The notes under the pieces were generated by a model. That model saw only the letters and a program-made list of their open reading frames with translations. It was not told the DNA's origin and searched no databases. This document shows positions 1 through 11,304 of a DNA stretch of 64,000 nt, piece by piece. Each line of letters opens with the position of its first letter. Position 1 is the first letter of the stretch. The stretch spans positions 16,962,499-17,026,498 of the forward strand of contig JALGQZ010000015.1 in NCBI GenBank assembly GCA_023105745.1, read 5' to 3'. This stretch comes from Austropuccinia psidii (lineage: Eukaryota; Basidiomycota; Pucciniomycetes; Pucciniales; Sphaerophragmiaceae). The translations under genes and the position numbers were made by a program.

Positions 1-1303
1 TGGTTGGAATCTTTTATTGATTGGTTTAACAATGTTTAAACTAATTATAAAAGGAAGAGATTCTAACATGAAGAGAAAAGTGGGGCAAAGAAGACATTCT
101 TTTATAGCCATCAATTTTATTACTCCAAAAGTAAAATTTACACTTCTCAGTCGTGAAAAAGAGTCTGACAACAGAAAAGCAAGTTATGGCATCATTGAAC
201 CCTGGTTGAGACCAAAAAAAGGGCTGGTTTAAGCCAATTTTATCCAATTTTAGCCATTTCAGACCCTTAAATGAGCCATTAATAGAGCAATACCTGGTCT
301 AGAGCCTTCGAAGCACTTCAGAATGTGTGTAGGAGACAGAGAAACCAGCTAAAACTGTTTTTACTATGATTTTTTCATCTTAAGGGTAGTTTTACCTTCT
401 TGGCAACAGATAAAACTACCCCTGTTGGTATCAAAGCCTCATCATCAATTGAGTTCACAGTCCCTTTAACTCAATTCCAGGACAAAAGTGATGAAGTTTT
501 GCGTGAAATTTGACACCACACGCCTGTCAGCAAGGATTTTGGGGGTCTAGCTCCCCCTTAGAGCTGGAGTTTCTTTTCCCCCCCAAATGTAATCTTGCCA
601 ATTTATTTTTCCTTTAATTCGTCATCATGTATTATACTTATAATTTACATATGTAATTCAATTGAGTTGTACAGTTCAATACAGTAAGAATGGATACCTC
701 ATATGTAAATCAAATTTCACTTATGTAATACACACGCACATTTTGACATTTCAATTGAATTCAATTGAAAATACTTTAATACCTCATAGTTTCTAAAATA
801 TACACAAAACCTTGATTTTAACACGAAATGTGATGTGAATGAAATTAAAGTTTTTGAGGATTTTCAATTTTCATACAGAAAATATTAAAAACTTAATTTA
901 AGCTTATTTAGAGTTGAGTTACAAAATTTTCACTCAAAGGTGACCCCACCTGATTTTTATAAGGAATCCAATGATGAAATAATTTTTATATGTTTATTTA
1001 TTGGATGAAAAGTTATAATAATTTTTATTTAACTTTTTTCCAAAATTATTTATTTTTTTGCAATTTTGTTAAAAATTCATTTTTACTTAATTTTTTCAAG
1101 TATAAATGTAATTTTACAATTTCAAAATTTAATGTAATTTTCTTTTTAAACTGTAATTAAATTTTTTGAATTGTGAATATAATTTTATATTTATATTTTG
1201 ATTTTCATTTTAATAATATAAATAAATTTATTTTATTTATATTCATATGTTAATTTTGTATTTGTGGTGTCTTGGGTATATGAAATTACCTCTAAGGCTC
1301 ACA
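1..1303 (-). repeat. Family A 3' LTR of element 1 (partial)
   Basis: Matches the 5' LTR at 8243-9552 and six other family A LTR copies in the window. On the minus strand it starts TGTGAGCCTTAGAG at 1303, next to the polypurine tract. The CTATAAAAG box reads on the minus strand at 99-107. Confidence 0.93.
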
Positions 1304-1321
1304 TTCCCCCCCCTAAAAAAA
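1304..1321 (-). other. Polypurine tract of element 1
   Basis: On the minus strand this is a run of A followed by a run of G ending exactly at the TGTGAG start of the 3' LTR. This is the expected site of plus-strand DNA priming. The same layout is seen at 19858-19874 in element 2. Confidence 0.8.
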
Positions 1322-1326
1322 GAATA

Positions 1327-2661
1327 TTACTTTGTGATATTGTTATTTCTAGTGTGTCTGAACCTTCTGAGAAGTTTAGTAGCTTCAGGTATGTCTTTTT
1401 CTGGCAACCATTCATCTTCACAAGTTGGGTCACTGTACCTAACAAGGTACTCCCTAACTTTGTTGGTTCTCAACTTTCTTTCTTTGAGAACTTTTGTAAT
1501 TTTCTTACTGCCAGATGGCTCAACAGGAGGTATAGCTTGGGGAATTTTACTCCTCAAGGGAAATTTTTCAGCATCACTAAATTTATATGGCTTTATCAAG
1601 CTCACTGGAAATGTAGGATGCTTATTGCTAAGTTCTTCAGATAACTCTACTTCAACAGCATTCTCTCCATGGAGGCCCTTAATAACAAAAGGTCCTTCAA
1701 AGGAGTCTTTCAACTTTTTACATCCTTTCATGTTATTGAAGTTAGTCGCAGATACAAGAACTAGGTCCCCCACTTTGAAATCTGGAGTTGCATGTGATTT
1801 ATCCCATTTGTCTTTAGCATATGCAAAGGAGTCTTCCATGCACCTTACCACAAGCTTCCTAGCTTTGTCTAGCATTCCTTTGCAGCTAGCAGCTGTGGGA
1901 TGTATTTCAGGCAAATCTTTCCTCAAGGAATCTTGGGGTAATTTGGGGTTCCATCCTTTTTCTAGGATAGCAGGAGTTTGGTTGATACTGGCATGGATTG
2001 ATGTTTTATATGCTAATTCCAGTGCTGGCAGTATAGTACACCAATCATGGGTAAATCCATCATAATCTTTGAATTCAAGGCCATATGCACAAAATCTTCT
2101 TACCATGTCCTCTAAAGTTTGGATCATCCTTTCAGCCAGTCCATCAGTTCATGGGTGGTAGGCTGTAGAGAAAGACAGATTAGTGTCAAATAATTGGTGA
2201 ATATTTGTCCATAGTGCTGAAGTCAATTTGGGATCCCTGTTACTAATGATATTTGGAAATATTCCAGTCCATGACAGTACTCTATTCCATATCAGGAGAG
2301 CTGTATCCATGGCTGTATCATCCTTGTGACATGGTAAAACAATTGGAGTTTTACTGCATCTGTCCACAATTACTAGGCAAGCATTATAACTTCTGTCACC
2401 TCCTGGTGGTAGTCCAGTTACCCAATCCATATGGACAATTTCACAAGGTCTGCTTGGTCCTTGGAATTTTATCATATTTCCAAGTCTCTTGCCAGTGGAT
2501 TCATTTGCGTTTTGGAATCTGTCACAGGTTTTGCAATACTCTGCAACATCTTTCTGCCACATTGGCCACCATATGCAGGTCTTTCCTTTCTCTCTTGTTC
2601 TGTCTTCAGACAGATGTCCTGAAAAGGGGCTATCATGGCATTCTTTCAGTACAAGATTGAT
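1327..2661 (-). pseudogene. Integrase and chromodomain part of element 1 pol (broken)
   Basis: This is the C-terminal part of Pol, in pieces at 2149-2562 and 1327-2127. The first piece covers the zinc-binding Cys pair (CKTCDRF) and the first two catalytic acids of the DDE triad (HMDWVTG, then the degraded ISNRDPK for ISDRDPK). A TGA at about 2146-2148 follows STAYHP and separates it from MIQTLEDM. The second piece ends in a chromodomain-like segment ([25 protein letters not shown]). Compared with the intact copy in element 2 the order is the same, but stops interrupt it and the CDRC motif has become CDRF. It is presumed to have integrated cDNA and read chromatin marks when intact. The plus-strand 272-codon frame over this stretch is a shadow. 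Confidence 0.88.
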
Positions 2662-3624
2662 TCATGACCTGTCTAAAACTGTCATGACACATGTGTGCTT
2701 GGTTCTGTGGTAAATTATACCATCCAGTAGGTGAAATCTTCCTTCATCATCAGATTTTTTCCATACTTCATCCAAGGCATGTATTAGAGAGTTGTCTTTA
2801 CAGTCTTTGTTAAGTAATTGGCATAAGATGCTACAATTCTTATCTTGAGTGTAACTATTTCTGACTTCTTCAAAGAAGGTGGTGTTCAAGTCTGTAACAC
2901 TTATTCCTTCTATTGGGATCTGTGGTGAACCTTCTTCTGGAACATAAGCAGGATTATCAATATTATTTAGTAATAGCCATCTGCTAAGTCCATCTGCATT
3001 CTTATGAATATTCCCATCCTTATGAACAATAGTCATATTGCCCCTGTATTCCTGTATGGCTATTTTCCATCTGAGCATATGCCTGTTGGGTTTTTTCATG
3101 TTTAAAAGTGATTTGACAGCTGTACAATCTGTTATCACCTCAAAAACACATCCCTCTAAGAAGTAGTTCAATTTCTCTAAGGCCCAGACAAGGCGTAGAC
3201 ATTCCATTTGACTTGCCCCATATCTGGCTTCAGTTTGTTTGATTTGCCTGGGTATGAAACATATGGGTCCTTATACCGGTTTATCATTTATGATCTGAGC
3301 TTGGTGAAGTGCAGCACCCAGTCCATCCCCTGATGCATCAATATACAATTTGAAAGGCAATTTAAAGTCTGGCATCAGTAAGAGTGGAGCAGTGGTCAAG
3401 GCTTCTCTTAGAGACTCAAAAGCTTTGACTTTGTCAACAGTAATTTCAAATACTGTGTCTTTGTCACACAATTTATAAAGTGGTCTTGCTATGGATACAA
3501 AATCATTAATATGTTGCCTGTAATATCCTGCAAAACCTAAGAATGACTGAATTTCCTTCTTGTTCTGATGCATGGGCTTTAGCAATACTGCTGCAACTTT
3601 GTTTTTGTCAATTCCAAGGGACAA
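2662..3624 (-). pseudogene. RT C-terminus and RNase H part of element 1 pol (broken)
   Basis: The frame 3271-3624 encodes the end of RT ([25 protein letters not shown]) and the start of RNase H ([14 protein letters not shown]). It stops at a TAA at 3271-3273 directly after NDKPV. The same frame resumes without a shift as GPICF and runs through 2662-3207 ([25 protein letters not shown]), the rest of RNase H and the linker to integrase. A further TGA ends that piece after VLDRS. The TAA is at exactly the same codon in element 2, whereas element 3 has a sense codon there. Confidence 0.88.
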
Positions 3625-3783
3625 ACCAGATACAACATGTCATAGTGCTTTAAGTTCTTCAAATCCAAAATGACATTTCTTGAAGGAGATTTTCATGTTT
3701 ACTGATCAAATTGTTGTCCAAACTCTGGACAATCTGTACATGTGCTCCTCCCAATTTTTGGAACAGAAGATAATGTCATCAAT

Positions 3784-4533
3784 TTAAATGATTGACCATC
3801 CCTCTGAGAGCTCCTTGGGCAAATTTTCATTCATCATTCTTTGGAAGTGTGAAGGTGCATTTTTGATACCAAAGGGCATCCTCAAGTATTCACACACTCC
3901 ACAGTGAAGAATAATTCTCAAGTATTTTCTTGCTCTTGGTGTCACCACATCTTGATGGAATCCCTTAAGGGCATTCATAGTGGTTATCTACACTGCTTCA
4001 GATATTTGAGTAAGGGCAATTTGGATTTTTGGTATTGGGTATCTGTCTGGAACAGTGTAAGTCTTCAGAGCTCTAAAGTCCCCAACCATTCTAGATTTTC
4101 CATTATGCCATGCCACTATGACTGGTGTAGTTATTTCTACTTCTTCCTTGTGCCCTACTTTTCTTATTACACCCAGGTCCAGTAGTTCTTTGATATGAAT
4201 TTCTAGAGCTTCTCTTCATTTTGGACTTGCTGGATATGCAGGTCTTCTTAAGAATGGTGGATAAGGTCTCTCAATGTTAAGAATGATGTCAAATTCATGA
4301 CCAATAATTTCTCCTAGAGGTTCTTTCTCTGAAGCAAATGCTCCTCTGTGGTCATACAAAAGGGAAGAAAGTTCATTTTCTTGTTTATCAGTCAGATGAA
4401 GGCTTATTTCAGCCTCATTTAACTGTTCAGACTTGAATTTCTCTAACTGTAAGTTGACTGGTGATACTTTGTTTACTGGAATTGGTCTTTTAAATGGTAA
4501 AAAGGAAATTTTTTTGGCGCTTATTGTCTCCAA
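3784..4533 (-). pseudogene. Reverse transcriptase part of element 1 pol (broken)
   Basis: Frames 4216-4533 and 3784-3978 carry the start of RT: LGEIIGHEFDIILN and RPYPPFLRRPAYP, then [25 protein letters not shown] and EGWSII. The block between 3979 and 4215 is read-through sequence that contains a TAG at 3988-3990, shared with element 2 at 22542-22544. The YIDD region just after SII is disrupted around 3784. The enzyme would copy element RNA into DNA inside the particle. Its order and motifs match the better preserved RT in element 3. Confidence 0.88.
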
Positions 4534-5272
4534 TAGTAAAGTATCTGTCTTTGTTGTTATGCAAATCTATCCCATACATGATTAAATAGTCATTTCCCAA
4601 TATAAAATGGGTACTAGAGCAATTTTCCATAACAACAAATTCAACTGTGATTCTTAAATTCCCATTTATTTGTGGGAATATGAAATTGGTCTCAAAAATT
4701 CCTAATTCTTTCATTGGATTACTTGCACTATTGAATTTTATACCATCAATTGGTAACAATTGGTCTTCAAAATTTTGTACACAAGTCTTAAGAAAGGATT
4801 TTCCAACACAAGAGCAGCAGGCTCCTGGGTCAAGGAAAAGTTTGGTGGGCTTGTTGTAAATCACCATGTCTGTTATACAGGAGTTACCAGCTGTATAACC
4901 TTTCCCTCTGTTTGGTTTGGTTTTGATGAGTTGTGCATCTTGAACATTTGATAAATCAAGTTTATCATTGCTCAATTGTGGGAAGTGGGAATAAGATTCC
5001 ATGATATCAAAAGTGGAATTGATATTTTCTATATCTTTTGAAGATTCAGAAAATATGGATGACTTATCATCTGAATTGTCTTCAATTATGTCATCTTTTT
5101 CAACATCAGGTTCTTTTTCAATATCAATTTCATTCATTTTCCCCCTTTTTGGACATGTATTTGCTAAATGGGTGGTGCTTTCGCAAATATGGCACTTTCT
5201 GACTGTATCTTCAGATTTATACTTAAAATCATTTGAATTTTCTATGGGGTTTTGTCCACAGAATCTTTCCAA
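4490..5272 (-). pseudogene. Gag CCHC knuckle and aspartic protease of element 1
   Basis: A 260-codon open frame. Near residue 28 it has a CCHC zinc knuckle (CHICESTTHLANTC), which in the family binds element RNA. An acidic linker follows, then a retropepsin-like active site near residue 150 (LDPGACCSCV; the usual Ser of DSGA is Pro here). FILGNDYLIMYGID closes the fold. The frame begins inside a Gag frame ending at 5242 and overlaps the RT frame at 4490-4533, so the original Gag-Pro-Pol was probably one long frame or joined by frameshifts, as in element 3 where the homologous Gag and protease are one 502-codon frame. Confidence 0.87.
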
Positions 5273-7250
5273 GGTGTATTAAACCTTGTTTCAAGACTCA
5301 CCATACTAGAACCAATTTTGGTTCTGGTGGTTACTTCTTCTAATATATTGATAATATCCTCTGCTGAAGATTGTGCAGTAGTCCTGCTTTTGAAAGCATG
5401 CTCTAAGTCACCTCCACATTGTCTCAGAATTTTTCTATGGATCATAAATTCTGACATGTCAGGATATAATGTTGTTAATATGTCTTTTTTTTTGGCAAAA
5501 CCATGCTGAAGCTTTGTCTTTATCAGAATTACATTTTGCAGATTCAAAGCCTGTTTCCACTTTAAACTTCCAAGCATCATTGGCCCATTTGTTGATAATT
5601 TGGGTTTTCCACCAAGTCCAACTTTGGTGTCCATGTGCTTGTCTTAATTTGATATACCATCTGTGAGCTGATCTGCTAAACAAGGTGTTAAATCTTGCTG
5701 TTACCAATCTGTCTGGTAATTTAAAATCTTTTTTAATCATGTTAATTTGTCTGATGAATTCCATATGGTCATATTCTCCTTCACCACTGAAGTGAGGCCA
5801 TTCTTTAAGTTTTGTAGCTTCTTTCAACAGTGCTTGGCCGATTGATGGTTCCAAGTTATGAAAAGGAGTGAATAATTCATTTTTTAACTGTGAATTATCA
5901 GGATCCAATACTTGTGGATTTGGAATTATTGTGCCCTCATTTTGATTCAGAGGTGTAGACATTCTTGGCAAGGTGTTTAGCAGTTGTTCAGTATCATTCA
6001 TTTTACTGTTGTTACATCTTTGTGAACTTCTTAACTCATGTTGTAGGCTTTGTATATAGTCTATGATATTCTTCTTATGAACAACCTCTTTATATGTAAG
6101 ATAACCCCATAATTCTGTTTGTTTAGTATGATCAGATATAACTTCATTTAACTTTATTGTCAATTTTGATATTTCCTCTCTTGAGGTATCAAAATGCTTT
6201 TTCAAGGCAACTGTATTTGTCTTTACTTCAGCAAATGATCTTGAAATATCCTCAAGAGCTTTTTCATTATCTTCTTTTATAGTGCTTATGGCTTGTTTTA
6301 TTCTTGTTTCAGTTATGTCATCAATATTGAATTTAAAATGTTTGTCTGTTAATTCTTTAATAATGGCAGATTGTTCATTTATCTTAATACCAAAAGAATT
6401 ATCATTATTGGAAGATTTGATTGTTCTTAAAACTATTTCAAAGCATTTAAGTGTATTATTCATTTGGCTCAGACTCAAGTTATTTGTTTTAAGATTGTCA
6501 CAAATTGATGTATTTTTATCAGAAAGATGACTTTTTACGTCAGAAATAGCTTTATACAAGTCTGGAATACAATCAAAAGTATCAGAAATCATTTGTGATA
6601 TTCTAATTTTCTTCCTCCTTCTTTGGTAATTCCACCATGGTTCTTGCCATCTGAAATACATTTCCATGTCATCCTGTTGAATCTTTGGGTGTCTGTAGCC
6701 CTGGCTGTAAGGTTTTGGAGCTGGTGCCTTCCCTTTGCCCTTGTTTGGAGTTTGTGGCTGCTTTTTCACGTTGAAATTGCTGCTGCTGGCCACTGGGGCT
6801 GTTTTTGGCACTTGTTTGGGTGGTGGAGGGTTGTTTTTCCTCCATTCTAGTGTCAAAAGCATCATGTTTTCCTTCTCCATCAATGGATGGCATCCATTGA
6901 GCAATTTGCAAGTATTGGGATGGCCCAGGAATTTTCTCACAGTCAGGTAAGAATTAATGCTATTATTCCACAGGTCTGCAAGGATCTGGTTCTCCTTGAC
7001 CTGAAGTGCATTGTTGTATGCACTGTGGCTGGCTTGGTATATGTCCACAGAGGCTTGTTGTGGCGGTGTCAGCTCTTTTTGGAGGTAAAATGGTATTATC
7101 AGCTTCAGAATGACCCATTTTAGTTGTTTGGAAGTCATCAACTGACCCTTTTCCTTCTGTACCTGATTGGCCTCTGCCATAATCACGTCTATTACCTTTC
7201 TGGGAGCTGCTTGAGGGGTTATAGCTGGCTCCTGACCTGGTTGAAGGCAT
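5242..7250 (-). pseudogene. gag of element 1 (frameshifted)
   Basis: The main frame is 5459-7186 (575 codons). It contains NSYLTVRKFLG, a Pro/Gln/Lys-rich linker (NNPPPPKQVPK), a predicted helical stretch rich in Lys, Asp and Asn, and the conserved C-terminal Gag block LKEWPHFSGEGEYDHMEF, HRWYIKLRQAHGHQSW. A long T run (A run on the sense strand) near 5490 shifts it into frame 5242-5634 (DMSEFMIHRKILRQCGGDLEHAF). The canonical Gag start MPSTRSGASYNPSSSS lies at 7250 in a different frame (6963-7250, 95 codons); the main frame is +1 to it. Gag forms the particle shell. No transmembrane or signal segment is seen. Confidence 0.87.
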
Positions 7251-7268
7251 AATTATGGTTAAAAAGGC

Positions 7269-7559
7269 CTAAAATAGTAATTTTACATCAACAAAATTAC
7301 TATTGGCCAAATCTTTGGCTTTCTGAAGAGTATTACTTATTTCCAAGTTGACTAATTCAGAAGAAATTGGCTCTGGTAGAATATTCTGAGTCACAATAAT
7401 AGTATTTTTATGATCAGAATTAACAGTAGGGGCAGGAATAATGCTGGTTACTGTTGCGGCTGTTTCAATGTTTTCTTCTCTTACCACGCTGTCAGACAAT
7501 AAAATTAATGAAAAACGAATTAAGTAAGTAAAAAAAGGATATTTTAAAAAAGAAATCAA
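7269..7559 (-). CDS. Leader ORF upstream of gag in element 1 (function unknown)
   Basis: A 96-codon frame between the primer-binding site and the Gag start. Its second half (IETAATVTSIIPAPTVNSD, then SNTLQKAKDLANSNF) is conserved in element 2 (27713-27913) and element 5 (62941-63177) despite many nucleotide changes. It ends in a stop about 16 bases before the MPSTRSG codon and, in this copy only, is in the same frame as it. The first residues vary between copies, so the true start is uncertain. In element 5 the similarity begins just after a TTTTAG, which could be a splice acceptor. I know no family for it; it may be a leader peptide or a second exon. Confidence 0.5.
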   Translation of the reverse strand: MISFLKYPFFTYLIRFSLILLSDSVVREENIETAATVTSIIPAPTVNSDHKNTIIVTQNILPEPISSELVNLEISNTLQKAKDLANSNFVDVKLLF

Positions 7560-7707
7560 AATATAAGCCCACTTATAATATTCAAAAAAAATATTTTTTT
7601 TATTGATTTTTTGAATTATAAGTATTTTTTGTATGTTTTTGAATTTTTCAATAAAAGAAAAAAAGATTTAAAAAGAGTAAAAAAATGTGTCACAGGCAAA
7701 ATATCAC

Positions 7708-7722
7708 CACTGGGCCCCCAAA
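7708..7722 (-). other. Primer-binding site of element 1
   Basis: On the minus strand TTTGGGGGCCC follows directly after the LTR end TTACA. Element 2, element 3 and element 4 have the same TTTGGGGGCC, and element 5 has TTTGGGGGAGG. It contains TGGGGGC, the start of proline-tRNA-primed sites in other retroelements; the tRNA assignment is inference. Confidence 0.65.
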
Positions 7723-9552
7723 TGTAAGGTGTGGATATGAAACTTTGATTAAAAATCAAGTACTTTTCCTGTCCTCAAAGTTTTTATAAGGTAAAAATCA
7801 ATTAAAAATAGTAAGAAATATTATTTTTAAGAGAAAAAACGACAATTTTATTGTTTAAAACATTATTAGTATAAAACAATAATATTATAAAGATTTATTG
7901 TTTTACCAACAATAAAGATTTATCCAAAAAATACTCTACAAGAGATATTTTAAGGCTACAAAAGAAATTTCTTCAAGAGCAATTGCAATTGAAATTAATT
8001 GAGCAATAGACTACAAGCAATTGATTGAAGAACACAGTCTTTAAAAAGAATATTCAAGAGAAAAACATGCCCAAAAGTGACCAGAGTGAATTTGGAAACA
8101 AAGTGACAAAGTTGACAGTGATGAAAGATGCTTTAATTCACTTTTGGGGTGGTTCAGGGGTAAAAATGATTCTAAGAGTTACAAACAATGATTATAATGA
8201 TTTTTCCTTGTGGTTAAAAGGTTCAAAATGATTTGAGGAAGGTAGTTGGAATCTTTTATTGATTGGTTTAACAATGTTTAAACTAATTATAAAAGGAAAA
8301 GATTCTAACATGAAGAGAAACGTGGGGCAAAGAAGACATTCTTTTATTGCCTTCAATTTCTTACTCTAAAAGTACAATTTACTCTTGTCAGTCGTGAAAA
8401 ACAGTCTGACAACAGAAAAGCCAATTATGACATCATTGAACCCTGGTTTAAACCAAAAAAGGCCTGGTTTAAGGCAATTTTAGCCAATTTAGACCCTTAA
8501 ATCAGCCATTACTATAGCAATATCTGGTCTAGAGCCTTCAAAACATGCTAGAATGTGTGTAGGAGACGTAGAAACCAGTCAAAGTTGTTTTTACTATGAT
8601 TGTTTTATCTTAAGGGTAGTTTTACCTTCTTGGCAACAGCTAACACTACCCCAGTTGGTATCAAACCCTCATCATCAATTGAGTTCACACACCCTGTAAC
8701 TCAATTCCAGGCCAAACGTGATGAGCTTTTGCGTGAAATTGGACACCACACGCCTGTCAGCATGGATTTGGGGGGTCTAGCTCCCCCTTAGAGCTGGAGT
8801 TCCTTTTCCCACCCAAATTTAATCTTTTCAATTTATTTTTCCTTTAATTCCTCATCATGTATTATACTTATAATTTACATATGTAATTTAATTGAGTTGT
8901 ACAGTTCAATACAGTAATAACTGATACCTCATATGTAAATCAAAGTTCACCTATGTAATACACGTGCAAATTTTGACATTTCAATTGAATTCAATTGAAA
9001 ATACTTTAATTCCTCATAACTTCTAAAATATACACAACACCTCAATTTTAACACAAATTTTGGTGATTAACACTGCATGTGATGTGAATTAAATTGAAGT
9101 TTTGAGGATTTTCAATTTTCATACAGAAAATACTAAAAGCTTAATTTAAGCTTATTTAGAGTTGAGTCACAAAATCTTCACTCAGAGGTGACCCCACCTG
9201 ATTTTTTATGAGCAATCTAATGGTTAAATAATTTTTATATGTTTATTTATTGGATAAAAAGTTATAATAATTTTTATTTAACTTTTTTCCATATTTATTT
9301 ATTTTTTTTACAATTTTGTTAAAAATTCATTTTTACCTAATTTTTTCAAGTATAAATGTAATTTTACAATTTCAAAATTTAATTTAATTTTATTTTTGAC
9401 TTGTAATTAAATTTTTTCATTGTGAATATAATTTTATATTTATATTTTGATTTTCATTTTAATAATATAAATAAATTCATTTTATTTATATTCATATGTC
9501 AATTTTGTACTTGTGGTCTTTTGGGTATATGAAATTACCTCTAAGACTCACA
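7723..9552 (-). repeat. Family A 5' LTR of element 1
   Basis: 1830 bp. It starts TGTGAG at 9552 and ends CTTACA at 7723 on the minus strand, with the TG...CA ends of LTRs. The promoter-like CTATAAAAG of other copies is altered here (sense GCAATAAAAG at 8341-8350), so this copy may have lost its TATA box. Confidence 0.94.
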
Positions 9553-9628
9553 GTCTGAGCTCAAATGATTCAAATTATCCTTATATCCAATAACCCTTCC
9601 CCTATCTTATAGATTTATTTGCTCTTAA

Positions 9629-10690
9629 TACACTGCCACTCGTCGTGCCATTAATAGCCTCCTTTCATCATGTCAAATATGGTTAACAGGCACACCTATT
9701 CACAACACCATTTATGACCTTTTGGGCATAATATCATTCATCAGCCAACCCCAGAGCTCAGATCAAGATAACTGGTCACCATTCATCCTGAATAGTCTTT
9801 TCAAAGGTAGCAATGATATTTTTCATTTGGCACTGCCGCATTTAAGTTTGCGCCGCATCAAAACCACACATCTTGAATCCCTCCCCACTATTAGCCATCA
9901 TTATGAGCTGCTCCCACTCAACCCGACCATGCAGCAAGAATATTCCACATTATACAAAGAATTCCTATCATCCAAAAGCAAAGGACCAGGAGAATTTTTC
10001 ATAAATATTAACAAGCTGTGAATATGTTGTAACCATCACATCATGCTTAACACAATTGGGGAGATAGATTTGGAAGACTGCGAAGGCAGGAGCACTCAGG
10101 ATAACTCCCCAACAATCCCACAAACTATTGTAGATGTGGAAAAATGCATGATGAGTAGTAAAATTGCCCACCTCCTACAAAGCTCAATGAAGAACAAACA
10201 AACAAGGTGTGGTCCAACCAAATCGGTGGTTTATACCCAATGGACCCGATTTCTTGATTTGTGAGTTAATTCTAATATGCATCCATTACCAATTGAATCC
10301 ATCTGACTGTTTTTTATTGTAGAATTGATATTTCACTTGCCCATCACTCTATCCTTTCAGCACAAATTGATGGAGCAATTACAGCACAAGCGCAGGAGAA
10401 GGCACTGCCGAATTTCTTCAATAATCCTGAATGTGAAGTACTGATTGCATCCATTGCTGCAGCTGGAACTGGCCTCAATATAACTTGTGCTAATATTGTC
10501 TATTTAATGGTGAGGGGACCCTCAAAATTCTACCCTGATTCTTGGACCCTGAAATCCACATTTCCAGGAGCCCAATTTGAACCCAGCCATTGAGGCTCAG
10601 GCTGTTGATTGAATCCATTGTATTAGCCAACAACCTGTAAAGGTCATCCACTATATCACACCTCATTCAGTTGAGGCAAACATGCGGAAG
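9629..10690 (+). pseudogene. SNF2-family ATPase/helicase gene, 5'-truncated and broken
   Basis: A spliced remnant of a Swi2/Snf2 ATPase (Rad5/Rad16/HLTF-like, which move nucleosomes or act in repair). Exon 9629-10260 carries motif III (WLTGTPIHN), then the linker and LRRIKTTHLESLP. An intron at 10261-10322 (GTGAGT...TAG) joins in frame to QIDGAITAQAQEKAL and IAAAGTGLNIT (motif V). A second intron, 10510-10567 (GTGAGG...CCAG), joins LMEPN to EAQAVD and the motif VI remnant, then PVKVIHYITPHSVEANMRK. Motifs I and II are missing; the left side is cut by element 1. In-frame TGA codons at 10019-10021 (the LRICCNH position) and 10610-10612 (the VDRIHRI position) both look like CGA to TGA changes. 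It ends at a possible third donor near 10691. Confidence 0.85.
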
Positions 10691-10892
10691 GTACATTTCA
10701 AGCTCATCTTTGTCCCTAATTGTATTGCTATTCTAAAATCCTTCCTTATGGGAATGCCATATTCCAATCACCAATAGGTCCAAGAAAAGAAAAAATCATT
10801 AACTGTGTGAGCCTTAATGATATTATATAATTTGTGTTTGACCAAGTTGATAACTCCTGCTCACCCTGGCACAGGTCCACAATTATGAACAC
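10691..10892 (+). other. Flank between SNF2 remnant and solo LTR, no gene seen
   Basis: Probably intron or 3' sequence of the SNF2 remnant. The first bases, GTACAT, could be a third donor. No continuing helicase motif is visible here or just after the LTR at 13310. Confidence 0.4.
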
Positions 10893-11304
10893 TGTGAGCC
10901 TTAGAGGTAATTTCATATATCCAAAAGACCACAAATACAAAAGTAACATATAAATATAAATAAAATAAATTTATTTATATTATTAAAATGAAAATCAAAA
11001 TATAAATATAAAATTATATTCACAATGAAAAGTTTAATTACAATTTAAAAATAAAATTACATTAAATTTTGAAATTGTAAAATTACATTTATACTTGAAA
11101 AAATTAAGTAAAAATGAATTTTTAACAAAATTGTAAATAAATAAATAAATTTGGAAAAAAGTTAAATAAAAATTATTATAACTTTAGTTCCAATAAATAA
11201 ACAAATAAAAATTATTTCACCATTAGATTGCTCATACAAAATCAGGTGGGGTCACCTCTGAGTGAAGATTTTGTAACTCAGCTCTAAATAAGCTTAAATT
11301 AAGC

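Larger units (their letters stand above)
1..9552 (-). mobile_element. Element 1: family A Ty3/gypsy chromovirus, 3' LTR cut by window edge
   Basis: A nearly complete LTR retrotransposon read on the minus strand. Its 5' LTR is 7723-9552, the internal region 1304-7722, and the 3' LTR 1-1303, with about 520 bp missing off the window. A purine run on the minus strand lies directly before the 3' LTR, and a TTTGGGGGCC primer-binding-like site lies directly after the 5' LTR. Domain order is Gag, protease, RT, RNase H, integrase, chromodomain, which is the Ty3/gypsy order. The coding region is broken by many frameshifts and stops, so this copy should be inactive. The target duplication cannot be checked because the left end is outside the window; the base run after the 5' LTR is GTCTG. 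Confidence 0.93.

Noticed and set aside
17..232. A 62-98 codon frame (MIGLTMFKLIIKG) on the strand opposite to transcription in six family A LTRs (also 12322, 18565, 28526, 41475, 61980)
   Set aside because: It recurs because the LTRs are copies of one another. It overlies the TATA region on the antisense strand, its ends vary and several copies have stops, so I treat it as non-coding.
530..600. Self-priming through CCCCCAAAA in the family A LTR pairing with the TTTGGGGG primer site
   Set aside because: The match is 8-9 bases, is not at a known RNA 5' end and is not present in families B and C, which have the same primer site.
1247..2065. 272-codon plus-strand frame over element 1 integrase
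   Set aside because: Antisense shadow of the integrase and chromodomain frame, which has the recognised motifs.
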